A stretch of 64,000 nucleotides of DNA from Gordonia sp. ABSL11-1 (lineage in GTDB: Bacteria; Actinomycetota; Actinomycetes; Mycobacteriales; Mycobacteriaceae), in assembly GCF_030315685.1 (NCBI RefSeq), contig NZ_JASXSI010000008.1:124001-188000 (forward strand), given 5' to 3'. Under the pieces are notes generated by a model. It ran no database searches. It saw nothing but the letters and a program-made list of their open reading frames with translations, and was not told the DNA's origin. The position numbers were made by a program, and so were the translations under genes. The stretch's first letter is position 1. The number at the start of each line of letters is the position of its first letter. Of the stretch, positions 1 to 9,253 are shown piece by piece.

Positions 1-475
1 CGCGATCGAGATCGGCGCCTTCGTGACGATGGCACACTTCCTCGGCTTCGGCTGGGCGGTGCTCATCACACTGGCCGCCGTCGTCGTGGGTTTCCTCCTG
101 CTCCAGCAGCAGGGGCGCAAGGTCTTCGCCGAACTTCGTCGCGCCTCCCGCAACGAGGTCGACCCTCGCGGTCCGCTGACCGACACGGCGCTGCTGGCGG
201 CGGCGAGCCTGCTCATGGTCATCCCGGGTGTGGTCTCCACCCTCGCCGGCCTGATCCTGCTGGCCCCGCCGGTACGACGCATCCTGCGGCCGGTGGTGGC
301 GGCCACCGGTGCACGGAGCTTCGCGGCGACCATGGACCGGGCGGGCATCTATGCCAGCGGCATGTACGTCGGGCGGGGCACCGTCATCGACGGCACCGTG
401 GTCGACGGCGACGGCACCGTCGTCAGCCCGGCGTCGGGCGAGCGGACCGACCGCGGCCTGCCGCGGGGCCACTGA
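1..475 (+). CDS. fxsA: FxsA family membrane protein (5' truncated by window edge)
   Basis: The reading frame is already open at base 2 and encodes AIEIGAF before the first in-frame GTG at 23. This matches the conserved FxsA N-terminus, so the true start lies left of the window. Hydrophobic segments follow (FGWAVLITLAAVVVGFLLL, then LLAAASLLMVIPGVVSTL), with a short RRQG-like cytoplasmic loop between them (QQQGRKVF). FxsA proteins are small inner-membrane proteins; the E. coli member relieves F-plasmid exclusion of phage T7, but the role in actinomycetes is unknown. The C-terminal tail is hydrophilic with a VIDGTVVDGDGTVV stretch. It precedes the amidohydrolase by 36 nt and may share its transcript. 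Confidence 0.85.
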   Translation, partial: AIEIGAFVTMAHFLGFGWAVLITLAAVVVGFLLLQQQGRKVFAELRRASRNEVDPRGPLTDTALLAAASLLMVIPGVVSTLAGLILLAPPVRRILRPVVAATGARSFAATMDRAGIYASGMYVGRGTVIDGTVVDGDGTVVSPASGERTDRGLPRGH

Positions 476-511
476 CGGTGTGAGCGGTCCAGCAGGGCAC
501 ACTGGACCACC

Positions 512-2152
512 GTGACAACAGAACTGCTGCTCGGCGGCGTCGTCTATTCGCCTGCCGCACCCGACGCGACCGCGATCGCCGTCACCGATGGCGTCGTCGT
601 ATGGGTCGGCAGTGACGACGTCGGACGGGCACTGCACCCCGACGCACACGTCGTCGATCTGGACGGTCGGTTCGTCGCACCGGGTTTCGTCGACTCCCAT
701 GTCCACCTCACCTCCACCGGCCTCGCCCTCGCGGGCCTCACGCTGAACGACGCCACCGACCGCGCCGATTGCCTGCGTCGCGTCGCCGCGTTCGCCGCGG
801 ACACCGCCGAGGGGGAACTGATCTGGGGACTGGGCTGGGACGACTCCTCCTGGACGGGCAGCGTCCCGGACGACGGCCGATTCCCGACGACAAGCGAGAT
901 CGACGCGATCGTCGGCACCCTGCCGGTCTACCTCGCCCGCATCGACGAACACTCCGCCGTCGCCTCGACAGCGCTGCGCCGCCTGGTTCCCGATCTGGAC
1001 GATGCCGTCGGCTATCACCCGGAGGAACCCCTCGTCGCCGAGGCCCATCACCTGGTGCGCGGGGCGGCGCGTCAACTGGTGACCGCCGCACAGCGCACCC
1101 GCGCCCAACGTCGTGCGCTGGACCATGCCGCCGCCCACGGTGTCGTCGCCGTGCACGAGAACGGCGGACCCGACATCAGCGGCCTCGACGACTTCCTCGC
1201 GCTCGGTGCCCTCGATCACCCCGTCGAGGTCCGTCGCTACTGGGGGCAGGCCGTGCAGAGCGCCGATCACGCCCGCGAACTCCTGGCCATCAGTCACGCC
1301 GACGCACTGGCCGGTGACCTGTTCATCGACGGCGCCATCGGATCCCACACCGCGTGGCTGACCGAGCCCTATCACGACGATCCCGGACACACCGGGATCA
1401 GCTATCTCGACTACGAGACGATCCGCGATCACATCCGCGCCTGCACCGAGATCGGTGTGCAGGCCGGCTTCCACGTCATCGGCGACGCCGCCACCGCGTC
1501 GGTCGTCGCAGCCTTCGACGAGCTCGCATCCGATCTCGGCACGCCGGCACTGGCCCGCTGCGCGCACCGCATCGAACACGCCGAGATGGTCTCGGTCGAC
1601 CAGGCCGGCGTGCTCGCGCGATGCGGGGTGGTCGCCAGCATGCAGCCGCTGTTCGACGCCGAGTGGGGTGGGCCGGGCGACCTCTACGAACAGCGTCTCG
1701 GCGCGGCGCGGACCGCAGGACTGAACAACTTCGCCGGACACGCCCGCGAGGGCCTGATCCTGGCGTTCTCGTCGGATGCGCCGGTCACCCCGATCGACCC
1801 CTGGTCGACCATCCGCGCCGCGGTCCATCATCATCAGCCGCGCAACGCGATCTCGGCGCGTGGCGCCTTCGCGGCCGCCACCCGCGGAGGGTGGCGTGCC
1901 GCCGGCGTCAACAACGGGCTCACCGGCACCCTTGTACCGGGCGCCCCGGCGAGCTACGCCGTCTGGGAGATCGACGACCTCGTCGTCGCCGGATCGCACG
2001 CGGGTGTGCAACGGTGGTCCACCGATCCCCGCTCGCGCGTACCCGCGCTTCCCGACATCGCTCCGGGGGCCCACCTGCCGCGATGCGTACGCACGATCCA
2101 CCGGGGTCACGTCCTGTTCGACGACGGCGTGGTGAACGGCGACATCGCGTGA
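512..2152 (+). CDS. Amidohydrolase, YtcJ-like (amidohydrolase 3 family)
   Basis: A 546-residue metal-dependent hydrolase of the YtcJ/amidohydrolase-3 type. Visible metal and active-site motifs, in order: DSHVHL after the first beta segment (about residue 62), ARIDEHSA, the HVIGDA and CAHRIEHAE histidine motifs in the middle of the barrel, and SSDAPVTPIDPW near the end. Members hydrolyse cyclic amides, formamides or N-acyl substrates, but the substrate cannot be read from sequence. Translation starts at GTG 512. The stop overlaps the start of lnt as GTGA, so the two are probably translationally coupled. No signal peptide is visible, so it should be cytoplasmic. Confidence 0.9.
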   Translation: MTTELLLGGVVYSPAAPDATAIAVTDGVVVWVGSDDVGRALHPDAHVVDLDGRFVAPGFVDSHVHLTSTGLALAGLTLNDATDRADCLRRVAAFAADTAEGELIWGLGWDDSSWTGSVPDDGRFPTTSEIDAIVGTLPVYLARIDEHSAVASTALRRLVPDLDDAVGYHPEEPLVAEAHHLVRGAARQLVTAAQRTRAQRRALDHAAAHGVVAVHENGGPDISGLDDFLALGALDHPVEVRRYWGQAVQSADHARELLAISHADALAGDLFIDGAIGSHTAWLTEPYHDDPGHTGISYLDYETIRDHIRACTEIGVQAGFHVIGDAATASVVAAFDELASDLGTPALARCAHRIEHAEMVSVDQAGVLARCGVVASMQPLFDAEWGGPGDLYEQRLGAARTAGLNNFAGHAREGLILAFSSDAPVTPIDPWSTIRAAVHHHQPRNAISARGAFAAATRGGWRAAGVNNGLTGTLVPGAPASYAVWEIDDLVVAGSHAGVQRWSTDPRSRVPALPDIAPGAHLPRCVRTIHRGHVLFDDGVVNGDIA

Positions 2153-3861
2153 CTTGGATGTCGCGGTCGCGGCTCGACTGGGTGATCCGCACCGCGGGAG
2201 CGGCGGGTGCCGGTATCGCCATGTGGGCGGCGTTCCCGCCCCGCAACCTGTGGTTCCTGGCCGTGGTGAGCCTGGGCATGCTGGCCGCCGTGATGAGTGT
2301 GGGCGCACCCCGTGCCCGGACCGGCGCCTGGACGGGATTCGTGTTCGGGCTCGCGTTCTTCGTCCCGCTCCTACCCTGGATCGGGGTCTACGTGGGCCCC
2401 CTGCCGTGGCTCGCCCTCGCCGCGGTACTCGCGGTGTTCCTGGCGCTGTTCGGGGTGATCGCCACGGTGTCGATGCGCTTACCGGCCCCACCGCTGTGGT
2501 TCACCCTGTCGTGGGTGCTCGTCGAGGGCATGCGGTCGGCCTTCCCCTTCGGTGGATTCCCCTGGGGCAGAGCCTCTTTCAGTCAGGTCGACGGTCCGCT
2601 CCTGCCGCTCGCATCGGCTCTGGGTGCGCCTGGGTTGTCGGCGGCGGTCGCTCTGCTCGGGGCATCCATCGCCTGGCTGTGTCAGATCGTCGTCCGCGCG
2701 GTCCGCGACGGCGACCACCACGGGCGTCGCATGGTCCGCGGCGCCGCGCTGGCGGTGCTGCTCGCGCTGCTCGGCCCCATCGCGGCCATCACGCTCACCC
2801 CCGCCAGCGTCGACCGCAACGTCGGCGGGTCGTCGGCGCGGGTCGCCGCGGTACAGGGCAACGTGCCCCGCCTCGGCCTCGACTTCAATGCGCAGCGGCG
2901 TGCCGTCCTCGACAATCACGTGCGTGAGACCGAGGAACTGGCCGCCGCGGTGCGCAGCGGTGCCGCCGAGCAGCCGGACTTCGTGGCCTGGCCCGAGAAC
3001 GCCTCGGACATCTCGCCGCTGACCAATCCGGATGCAGCCGAGGAGATCACGGCGGCCTCGGTGGCGGTCGGGGCCCCGATCCTGGTCGGCACGCTGGTGA
3101 TGAATCCCGATGGCCGCCCGACGAACACGGTGCTGGTGTGGGATCAGCAGCGCGGCCCCGTGGGGCGCTACGACAAGCACATCGTCCAGCCGTTCGGCGA
3201 ATACCTCCCGTGGCGGGGCTTTTTCCGGCTGTTCTCGTCGTATGCCGACATGGCCGGCGATTTCCGCCCCGGATCGGGCTCATCGGCGCTGTCGGTGCCT
3301 GGTCGCTCGGGGACCGTGCGGGTCGGCGTCTCGACCTGCTGGGAGGTGGCGTTCGACCGTTCCGCACGCAAGGCCGTCGACGACGGCGCGCAGATGCTCT
3401 ACGTCCCGACCAACAACGCCACCTTCGGCCGGACCGAGATGACCTATCAACAACTGGCCATGTCACAGGTCCGGGCCGTCGAGCACGGGCGTTCCGTGGT
3501 CGTGGCGGCGACCAGTGGTGTGAGCGCGATCATCGACCCGGACGGGATGATCGTGTCGCAGAGCGGGATCTTCACCCCGGATGTGCTGACGAGCAGGGTG
3601 CCGCTGCACACCGAGCGCACGCTCGCCACCCGACTGGGCAGCTGGCCGGAGATCGTCGCCATGGTGATCGCCGCCGCCGGCTTTTTGTACGCGTTGCGAC
3701 GGCATACTAGGTTCTCATTCAGACCACGCAGCCCGCGTGGACACGTTGCGGACCACACGTCCGCGCACCTGGCCCAGCCCATCCGATCCGATGGTCAGGT
3801 GGCGACGAAGGACCCCGGGGGGCCCGACGACCAGACAAAGGAGTTCGGTGGCAGTGGGTAG
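2149..3861 (+). CDS. lnt: Apolipoprotein N-acyltransferase
   Basis: A 570-residue membrane enzyme that N-acylates the lipid-modified cysteine of lipoproteins. About six hydrophobic N-terminal segments are followed by a carbon-nitrogen hydrolase (nitrilase) domain. The catalytic triad is intact: Glu283 in WPENAS, Lys343 in [12 protein letters not shown] and Cys397 in STCWEVAF. The start is placed at GTG 2149, overlapping the amidohydrolase stop by 4 nt; ATG 2158 is also possible. The C-terminal tail of about 50 residues past the last hydrophobic segment is polar and unrelated to the family core. Its last codons overlap the ppm1 start, as expected for partners that are fused into one protein in M. 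tuberculosis. Confidence 0.95.
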   Translation: MTWMSRSRLDWVIRTAGAAGAGIAMWAAFPPRNLWFLAVVSLGMLAAVMSVGAPRARTGAWTGFVFGLAFFVPLLPWIGVYVGPLPWLALAAVLAVFLALFGVIATVSMRLPAPPLWFTLSWVLVEGMRSAFPFGGFPWGRASFSQVDGPLLPLASALGAPGLSAAVALLGASIAWLCQIVVRAVRDGDHHGRRMVRGAALAVLLALLGPIAAITLTPASVDRNVGGSSARVAAVQGNVPRLGLDFNAQRRAVLDNHVRETEELAAAVRSGAAEQPDFVAWPENASDISPLTNPDAAEEITAASVAVGAPILVGTLVMNPDGRPTNTVLVWDQQRGPVGRYDKHIVQPFGEYLPWRGFFRLFSSYADMAGDFRPGSGSSALSVPGRSGTVRVGVSTCWEVAFDRSARKAVDDGAQMLYVPTNNATFGRTEMTYQQLAMSQVRAVEHGRSVVVAATSGVSAIIDPDGMIVSQSGIFTPDVLTSRVPLHTERTLATRLGSWPEIVAMVIAAAGFLYALRRHTRFSFRPRSPRGHVADHTSAHLAQPIRSDGQVATKDPGGPDDQTKEFGGSG

Positions 3862-4681
3862 TCCGACGTCGGGGCACGAGCACCCGGGACAACCGGCAGG
3901 CGAAACCGCAGACGACCTGCACGCCGTCGTCGGTGTGCAGGGAGAACGCGCACTGGTCGTGATCCCGACCTTCAACGAGCGGGAGAACCTGCCGGCGATC
4001 ATCACGCGGCTGCACGCGGCGCTGTCCGGCATCCACGTCCTGGTCGTCGACGACTCGAGCCCGGACGGCACCGGCGACGAGGCGGACCGGATTGCGGCAG
4101 ACGACGGTTCGCGGCGCGTGCACGTGCTGCATCGCACCGAGAAGGACGGGCTCGGCAAGGCCTACCTGGCCGGGTTCGACTGGGGCCTGCAGCGCGAGTA
4201 CTCGGTGATCATCGAGATGGATGCCGACGGATCGCACGCACCCGAACAACTGCACCGGCTGCTCGAGGCGATCAACGCAGGCGCCGACCTGGCCATCGGA
4301 TCGCGCTACGTGCGTGGTGGTGAGCTCATCAACTGGCCGAAGCGGCGGGAATTCCTGTCCCGGGGAGCCAACACCTACGCGCGACTCGCACTCGGTGCCC
4401 GTATCCACGACATCACCGCGGGGTTTCGCGCTTACCGGCGTCAGGTGCTCGAGAAGATCGAGCTCGACTCCGTCGAGTCCGCCGGATACTGCTTCCAGAT
4501 CGATCTGGCGTGGCGTGCGGTCCGCGCCGGATTCGACGTCCGCGAGATGCCGATCACGTTCACCGAACGCGAGATCGGCGAATCGAAGATGAGCGGTGGC
4601 GTGATGACCGAGGCCTTCCTGATGGTCGCCCGGTGGGGAGCGACGAGCCGCCTCGAACGGCTGCGCGGCACCCGGAGCTGA
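3854..4681 (+). CDS. ppm1: Polyprenol monophosphomannose synthase
   Basis: A GT2 glycosyltransferase that moves mannose from GDP-mannose to polyprenyl phosphate. It supplies the lipid-linked donor for lipomannan, lipoarabinomannan and protein mannosylation. Motifs: [24 protein letters not shown], the metal-binding EMDADGSH, and [10 protein letters not shown], with [12 protein letters not shown] near the end as in dolichol-phosphate mannose synthases. There is no C-terminal membrane domain, so membrane targeting probably relies on the Lnt partner. GTG 3854 is chosen because AAAGGAG at 3838-3844 lies 9 nt upstream; GTG 3848 is in frame but only 3 nt from that site. The gene overlaps lnt and ends before a hairpin. 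Confidence 0.95.
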   Translation: MGSPTSGHEHPGQPAGETADDLHAVVGVQGERALVVIPTFNERENLPAIITRLHAALSGIHVLVVDDSSPDGTGDEADRIAADDGSRRVHVLHRTEKDGLGKAYLAGFDWGLQREYSVIIEMDADGSHAPEQLHRLLEAINAGADLAIGSRYVRGGELINWPKRREFLSRGANTYARLALGARIHDITAGFRAYRRQVLEKIELDSVESAGYCFQIDLAWRAVRAGFDVREMPITFTEREIGESKMSGGVMTEAFLMVARWGATSRLERLRGTRS

Positions 4682-4706
4682 GGGGCACCGACCACCGAGA
4701 GACGCC

Positions 4707-4738
4707 GAAGGCCGGGTGAGTTCCCTCACCCGGCCTTC
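4707..4738. terminator. Intrinsic hairpin between convergent ppm1 and rbpA
   Basis: A perfect 14-bp stem (arms 4707-4720 and 4725-4738) with a TTCC tetraloop lies between two convergent stop codons. The stem is GC-rich and lacks a long U tract, which is usual for actinomycete terminators. It could serve both strands. Confidence 0.85.
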
Positions 4739-4779
4739 GATGTGTCGCGATCGATGGGATCGCCACCGGCGAGCGTCGA

Positions 4780-5124
4780 TCAGTTCGTGACGCCCTTGCG
4801 CCGCTGCTTGAGCAGTTCGAGACGCTCGTTCAGCAGCACCTCCAGCTCCTCCTCGGAACGGCGTTCGAGCAGCATGTCCCAGTGGGTGCGCGGCGGCTTC
4901 GTCTTCTTCTCTTCGGGCTCCGCGCCCTCGAGGATGGTGCCCTCCATGCCGTTCTTGCACGGCCACTTCGACGGAACCTCCGCGTCGTCGGCGAACGGCA
5001 CGTCGAAGATCTCACCGTTGTCGGTGCGGTACTGGACGATACGTCGTGGTGCGAGGTCGTGATCGCGATCGGTCTCGTAGCTCACCGCACCGAGGCGGCT
5101 ACCCCGAAGTACTCGATCTGCCAT
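4780..5124 (-). CDS. rbpA: RNA polymerase-binding protein RbpA
   Basis: A 114-residue actinobacterial RNA polymerase factor that binds sigma A/sigma B and stabilises the open promoter complex. The sequence shows MADRVLRGSRLG at the N-terminus, the RbpA core (YRTDNGEIFDVPFADDAEVP and WPCKNGMEGTI) and the C-terminal sigma-interacting segment (THWDMLLERRSEEELEVLL). The length matches the family. ATG 5124 opens onto an approximately 190-nt divergent region shared with the zinc-finger-like gene at 5315. It is expected to be an essential or highly expressed housekeeping gene. Confidence 0.97.
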   Translation of the reverse strand: MADRVLRGSRLGAVSYETDRDHDLAPRRIVQYRTDNGEIFDVPFADDAEVPSKWPCKNGMEGTILEGAEPEEKKTKPPRTHWDMLLERRSEEELEVLLNERLELLKQRRKGVTN

Positions 5125-5314
5125 GGGTCAATTCCTCTCAACATGTCGTCGGGCCCTGGTGCCACGAGCGGGCCCATCTCGTCGTACGTCAGGGGAGGGG
5201 GACGTGATGATGCCCCGCTCATGACGCTGAACATGGTCATTCTACGCGCTCCGCAGGATGCGACGAGCACGCCACGTGGCGCGTCCGGCGCCACCGACCG
5301 GTACGGTCATAGCC

Positions 5315-5647
5315 GTGGACGACCCCCGCCGACGCCCGTATTCCTGCGCGTGGTGTGGACGCAGCATGACCGATTCCGAACTCGGACGCCGACGCAAGTA
5401 CTGCAAACAGTCCTGTCGCCAACGTGCCTACGAACAGAGAGCGCTGACCCAGGGCACATCTATTCCCGCCGACGCCGTGATCCTGACGTCCACGGAGGCC
5501 GAGGCGTTCGGCGACCGGATGTTCGCCCTGCGGTGCGCGGCGGAGGATCTGGTCACCGCTGTCTCCGAACGCGCCGACACCGACACGCTGCACTCGCTGG
5601 GCGACGACCTCCTCAGCCTCGCCCGGGAAGCCGAGCGTCTCCGATGA
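5315..5647 (+). CDS. Small zinc-finger-like conserved protein
   Basis: A 110-residue soluble protein of unknown function. Its N-terminal 40 residues hold a probable zinc site: CAWC followed about 13 residues later by CKQSC in the context RRKYCKQSCRQRAYEQR. This resembles the short treble-clef motifs of small nucleic-acid-associated actinobacterial proteins. The rest is helical and acidic (TEAEAFGDRMFALRCAAEDL). GTG 5315 is chosen because the sequence upstream in the same frame looks non-coding. Its stop overlaps the start of the DUF475 gene (ATGA), so the two are very likely co-translated. Function is unassigned. Confidence 0.8.
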   Translation: MDDPRRRPYSCAWCGRSMTDSELGRRRKYCKQSCRQRAYEQRALTQGTSIPADAVILTSTEAEAFGDRMFALRCAAEDLVTAVSERADTDTLHSLGDDLLSLAREAERLR

Positions 5648-6780
5648 TCGTCCGCATCTTCGGCCTGTCGGCACTGGTGACGGTCGCGGCGCTGGTCGTC
5701 GCGTTCCTCTACCAGGGATGGACTGGCCTGGCGCTGTGCGCGATCCTCGGCGTGCTCGAGGTCTCTCTCTCGTTCGACAACGCCGTGATCAACGCGACCG
5801 TGCTCGAGCGGATGAGCCTCTTCTGGCAGAGGATGTTCCTCACCGTCGGTGTGCTCATCGCCGTGTTCGGGATGCGCCTGGTGTTCCCCCTCGCGATCGT
5901 GTGGATCACCGGGGGACTCGCGCCCGTCGAGGCGTTCCGGCTCGCGATGAACCCGCCGGCCGACGAGGGCGCCTACTTCCCCGACGGCAGTCCGAGCTAC
6001 GAGACGATCCTGACCGACGCCCACCCGCAGATCGCGGCGTTCGGTGGCATGTTCCTGTTGCTGCTGTTCCTCAATTTCGTCCTCGGCAACCGCGACCTGA
6101 CGTGGCTGTCCTGGATCGAGCGCCCACTCGGGCGACTCGGGCGGCTCGACCAGCTCTCCGTCGTCCTCGCCGCGATCATGCTCGTGCTGGTCGCCGAGTA
6201 CCTGACCCCCGACGACACGCGCTCCACGGTGCTCATCGCCGGACTGCTGGGCATGATCACCTACATCGTCGTCGACGGGTTGAGTTCGCTGTTCCAGAGC
6301 GAACATCCGGGCATCGACGACGATGTGCCGACCGGGTCGGGCCGCAGCGGCAACACCGGACCCGCACCGGCGACGGTGGCCGTCGGCAAGGCCGGGTTCT
6401 TCATGTTCCTCTACCTCGAGGTCCTCGACGCATCCTTCTCGTTCGACGGCGTCATCGGCGCGTTCGCGATCACGCCCGACCCGATCATCATCGCCCTCGG
6501 CCTGGGGTTCATCGGGGCGATGTTCGTGCGGTCGATCACCATCTACCTCGTCCGGCAGGGCACCCTCGGCCAGTACCGCTATCTCGAACACGGCGCCCAC
6601 TGGGCCATCGGCGCACTCGCCGTGATCCTGTTGCTGAGCGTGCACTTCCACATCAACGAGGTGGTGACCGGTCTCGTCGGCGTCGCCTTCATCGGCGCCT
6701 CCCTCGCGAGCAGCGTGCGGGCCAACCGCCGGGATCGCCGCGCGGAGCAGGCCCGGGACACACTGACCGTCTCCCGGTGA
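5644..6780 (+). CDS. DUF475 family TerC-like integral membrane protein
   Basis: A 378-residue polytopic membrane protein of the DUF475 family, related to TerC. It carries two acidic intramembrane repeats typical of the group, LEVSLSFDNAVINATV near residue 39 and EVLDASFSFDGVIGAF near residue 265. In TerC relatives such motifs are linked to metal (manganese) export and tellurite resistance; for DUF475 the role is inferred only. Around eight or nine hydrophobic segments are visible, with an acidic loop between the halves. ATG 5644 overlaps the preceding stop, so expression is tied to the zinc-finger-like gene. Confidence 0.9.
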   Translation: MIVRIFGLSALVTVAALVVAFLYQGWTGLALCAILGVLEVSLSFDNAVINATVLERMSLFWQRMFLTVGVLIAVFGMRLVFPLAIVWITGGLAPVEAFRLAMNPPADEGAYFPDGSPSYETILTDAHPQIAAFGGMFLLLLFLNFVLGNRDLTWLSWIERPLGRLGRLDQLSVVLAAIMLVLVAEYLTPDDTRSTVLIAGLLGMITYIVVDGLSSLFQSEHPGIDDDVPTGSGRSGNTGPAPATVAVGKAGFFMFLYLEVLDASFSFDGVIGAFAITPDPIIIALGLGFIGAMFVRSITIYLVRQGTLGQYRYLEHGAHWAIGALAVILLLSVHFHINEVVTGLVGVAFIGASLASSVRANRRDRRAEQARDTLTVSR

Positions 6781-6820
6781 GCGACGTCGCCGGAGCCGTT
6801 CGGACCGTTAGACTTGCGAC

Positions 6821-7663
6821 GTGACCGGCACCGATGACGAGGTACCGCCTGCGGATTCACCAGGGGATTCCGGGAGCGTCTCCCGGGGGGATCCACGCGA
6901 CACCCGGCCGCGTCGTCGGGCCGCCGATGCCCTCGCGCGCTCCGACGCGAGCGCAGGCGCGGTCAGGGCCGCCCGCGCGGCGCGCAGCCTGATCCCCGGT
7001 GGCACCCCGGCGGCCACCGGACCCCGGACCTCCGATCGGGTCGCCAGGTTGATCAGCGACGCCCGCCCGGATCAGCCGAGTGTGCTCCGTGAACTCGGAC
7101 TCGGCGCGGTCCAGGTGTGGCAGGCGCTGGTGTCACGTCGTCCCGGCCGGGACCGCACCCCCGTGCCCGCGACGATCCTCTTCACCGACCTCGTCGGCTT
7201 CTCCACCTGGGCCCTCGGCGCGGGTGACGACCAGGTGCTGCGACTGCTCGCGGAGGTCAACCGTGTCACCGAATCGGTGATCAGCGGCCGCGGGGGCAGC
7301 ATCGTCAAACAGCTCGGCGACGGCACCATGGCCGTCTTCCTCGACGGCACCGAGGCGATCGAGGCGGGCTACGAGGCGATCTGCGCGGTCAGCGCACTCA
7401 CCTTCGACGGATACCGCCCCCAACTGCGCGCAGGCCTGCACACCGGGACGCCGCGCGCCGTCGGCGACGACTTCCTCGGGGTCGATGTGAACATCGCGGC
7501 CCGGGTCTCCCAGGCCGCGGGTCCGGGCGAACTCCTCGTCAGCGCCGCCACGATGGACTCGGCCGATGCCGATCGATATCACCGACGCCGACGACGGTTC
7601 AAGGCCAAGGGCGTGCCCCGCGATCTGGAAGTGTTCGCGGTCGTACCGCGTTACGACGACTGA
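6821..7663 (+). CDS. Class III adenylate cyclase
   Basis: A 280-residue cytoplasmic protein with a basic, disordered N-terminal 110 residues and a C-terminal class III cyclase domain. Key residues are present: metal-binding Asp123 in LFTDLVGFS and Asp167 in QLGDGTM, adenine-selecting Lys163, an Asp seven residues before the catalytic Asn in DFLGVDVNIAAR, and the Arg of that motif. This pattern predicts ATP rather than GTP as substrate and a homodimer with two active sites. No transmembrane or HAMP region is seen. GTG 6821 lies 40 nt after the DUF475 gene. The N-terminal extension has no recognised domain and could be a regulatory region. Confidence 0.92.
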   Translation: MTGTDDEVPPADSPGDSGSVSRGDPRDTRPRRRAADALARSDASAGAVRAARAARSLIPGGTPAATGPRTSDRVARLISDARPDQPSVLRELGLGAVQVWQALVSRRPGRDRTPVPATILFTDLVGFSTWALGAGDDQVLRLLAEVNRVTESVISGRGGSIVKQLGDGTMAVFLDGTEAIEAGYEAICAVSALTFDGYRPQLRAGLHTGTPRAVGDDFLGVDVNIAARVSQAAGPGELLVSAATMDSADADRYHRRRRRFKAKGVPRDLEVFAVVPRYDD

Positions 7664-7904
7664 CGGGGCGACGCGGCGTCCCGGCGCCGGTGGCATCTGG
7701 AGTCGTGGTCGAGCGTCGGGGACTCGTCGACAGCAGGTCGTGGGCGGTTTGCCCGGGTGTCACGTCCCGTTGTCCTCGCCCGATGACACTGATCGCGGTC
7801 GGTGAGTGTGAACCGGCCCACTCCTCGCCCGATCGGTGTACAACGGACTGCGCCGGGCAGGGGACGGCGCGAGTGTCAGGGTCGAGTTCCAGGACGTGGT
7901 GGCA

Positions 7905-8126
7905 GTGGACAGCAAACAGCAGCAGATGCTGGATTTCGAGAAGAACTGGTATCCCTTCGGCGGCGGTTCGTCACGCGCCATCACCGAACGGTTCGGTCTC
8001 AACGACCGCGACTTCTTCCGGCAGATCGATCAGATCGTCCAGGAGGAGCCGCCGACCTCGTTGACATCCGCCGAACTGCGTCGCATGCGCGGCGTCATCC
8101 GCCGCCGTCTGTGGATGGCCCGCTGA
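7905..8126 (+). CDS. DUF3263 domain protein
   Basis: A 73-residue basic protein matching the actinobacterial DUF3263 family, with the typical MLDFEKNWY start and DRDFFRQIDQIVQ segment followed by ELRRMRGVIRRRL. The family looks like a short helical DNA-binding protein with sigma-like helices, but no role is established. GTG 7905 is preferred because it begins directly at the conserved domain and AGGA lies 10 nt upstream; GTG 7896 and 7836 are in-frame alternatives that add unconserved residues. The approximately 240 nt between the cyclase and this gene show no other feature. Confidence 0.75.
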   Translation: MDSKQQQMLDFEKNWYPFGGGSSRAITERFGLNDRDFFRQIDQIVQEEPPTSLTSAELRRMRGVIRRRLWMAR

Positions 8127-8182
8127 CCAGACGCCCACACGAGTCTCACCAGGTATTTCTCCCGAAATGCTCGACTGTGGCG

Positions 8183-8194
8183 AACCGTACGGTT
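8183..8194. promoter_or_regulatory. 12-bp palindrome upstream of MpaB-type gene
   Basis: AACCGTACGGTT is a perfect self-complementary 12-mer 60 nt upstream of the ATG at 8254, in a locally AT-richer stretch. Its position suits an operator or promoter element for the heme-protein gene. No regulator gene is adjacent, so the assignment is inference. Confidence 0.4.
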
Positions 8195-8253
8195 AATCTG
8201 ACTACATCAGTTATCAGAAATGAACCGTAGTCGAGACCCGCGGAGGTCCAGCC

Positions 8254-9216
8254 ATGACCGTCACACAGCCGTCACCCGTCCTGCCCGACGAGGCGGTGCT
8301 CTCCCATGGTGACGACGAGATCGAACTGATCCCGCCGGATTCACTGACCGCCGAGCTGACGGGCCGCTACACCTTCCTCCCGGTCAACGGTGCGGCCTTC
8401 GTCATGCAGGTGATGCATCCGGTGATCGGCGACATCGTGGGGAAGTACTCGGTGTTCCGGACCGATCCACTCGGCCGGGCGGTCCGCTCCATCGACTCGG
8501 TCCTGCGATGGGTGTACGGCGGGGCCGAGGCGATCGAGGAGGGAAAGCGTCTGCGTCGCATGCATCAACCGCTGCAGATGCGCAACGCCGAAGGCCGCCA
8601 CATCAGTGCGCTGAATCCGGAGGCGTACCAATGGGTCATCGCCACCGCGTTCCCGACGTCCTGCAGCGCGGCACCACTCATCCTCGGACGGGAGTTCACC
8701 CCCGCCGAGCGTGAGGAGGTGTTCCGGGACAACCGGCGCATCGCCAGGATCGTCCAGGTCCCGATGAAGGGATACCCGGAGACGATCGAGGAGTTCGGCC
8801 CCTACTACGACGACATGGTCGAGAACACCTTGATCGCCCACCCGGTCGCCCTCACGCTCGTCGATCAGATGCAGAGCGCACCACGGCTCGACCGATCGGT
8901 ACCGCCGGCCCTGCGCCGCGCGGCGAACGCGGTTGCCCGCGCGGCATCGGTGCCGGTGCAGAAACTCAACTACCTGACCACGGTCGGCGTGATGGAACCA
9001 CGCATCCGCGAGATCCTCGGGCTGTCGTGGAGCGATGCCGAGCAGCGCGAACTCGAGCGGATCCACTCGGTGATCCGGGTGACGTATCGCGTGCTGCCGG
9101 AACGACTCACGTACTTCCCACTGGCGTACCACGCGCGCCGTCACCACGCCGCGATCCAGGCGATGAAGAAACGTGAGGGCGCGGGTGCGGCCTACCACGT
9201 GTCCGACCGGAAGTAG
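8254..9216 (+). CDS. MpaB/DUF2236 family oxygenase-like protein
   Basis: A 320-residue protein of the DUF2236 family, which includes heme enzymes such as latex-clearing protein and the MpaB oxygenase of mycophenolic acid synthesis. Conserved features are the FVMQVMHPVIG segment near residue 48, LRWVYGG followed by RLRRMHQPL, YQWVIATAFPTSC, and the C-terminal PLAYHARRHHA. Most actinomycete members are uncharacterised and the substrate cannot be predicted. ATG 8254 is preceded by CGGAGG, a good ribosome site. It is followed within about 40 nt by a small repeat protein on the same strand. Confidence 0.88.
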   Translation: MTVTQPSPVLPDEAVLSHGDDEIELIPPDSLTAELTGRYTFLPVNGAAFVMQVMHPVIGDIVGKYSVFRTDPLGRAVRSIDSVLRWVYGGAEAIEEGKRLRRMHQPLQMRNAEGRHISALNPEAYQWVIATAFPTSCSAAPLILGREFTPAEREEVFRDNRRIARIVQVPMKGYPETIEEFGPYYDDMVENTLIAHPVALTLVDQMQSAPRLDRSVPPALRRAANAVARAASVPVQKLNYLTTVGVMEPRIREILGLSWSDAEQRELERIHSVIRVTYRVLPERLTYFPLAYHARRHHAAIQAMKKREGAGAAYHVSDRK

Positions 9217-9253
9217 GTCGGCTCACCCCCTGTCCGCCACCTAGACTGGGTGC

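Noticed and set aside
2149-4681. Lnt-Ppm1 fusion as in M. tuberculosis
   Set aside because: The two genes are in different frames, with a stop at 3861 and a separate start with its own ribosome site. They are adjacent, not fused.
3719-4966. 415-codon minus-strand open frame over ppm1
   Set aside because: The plus strand encodes Ppm1 with full GT2 motifs. The antisense frame has no recognisable domain and crosses the terminator hairpin.
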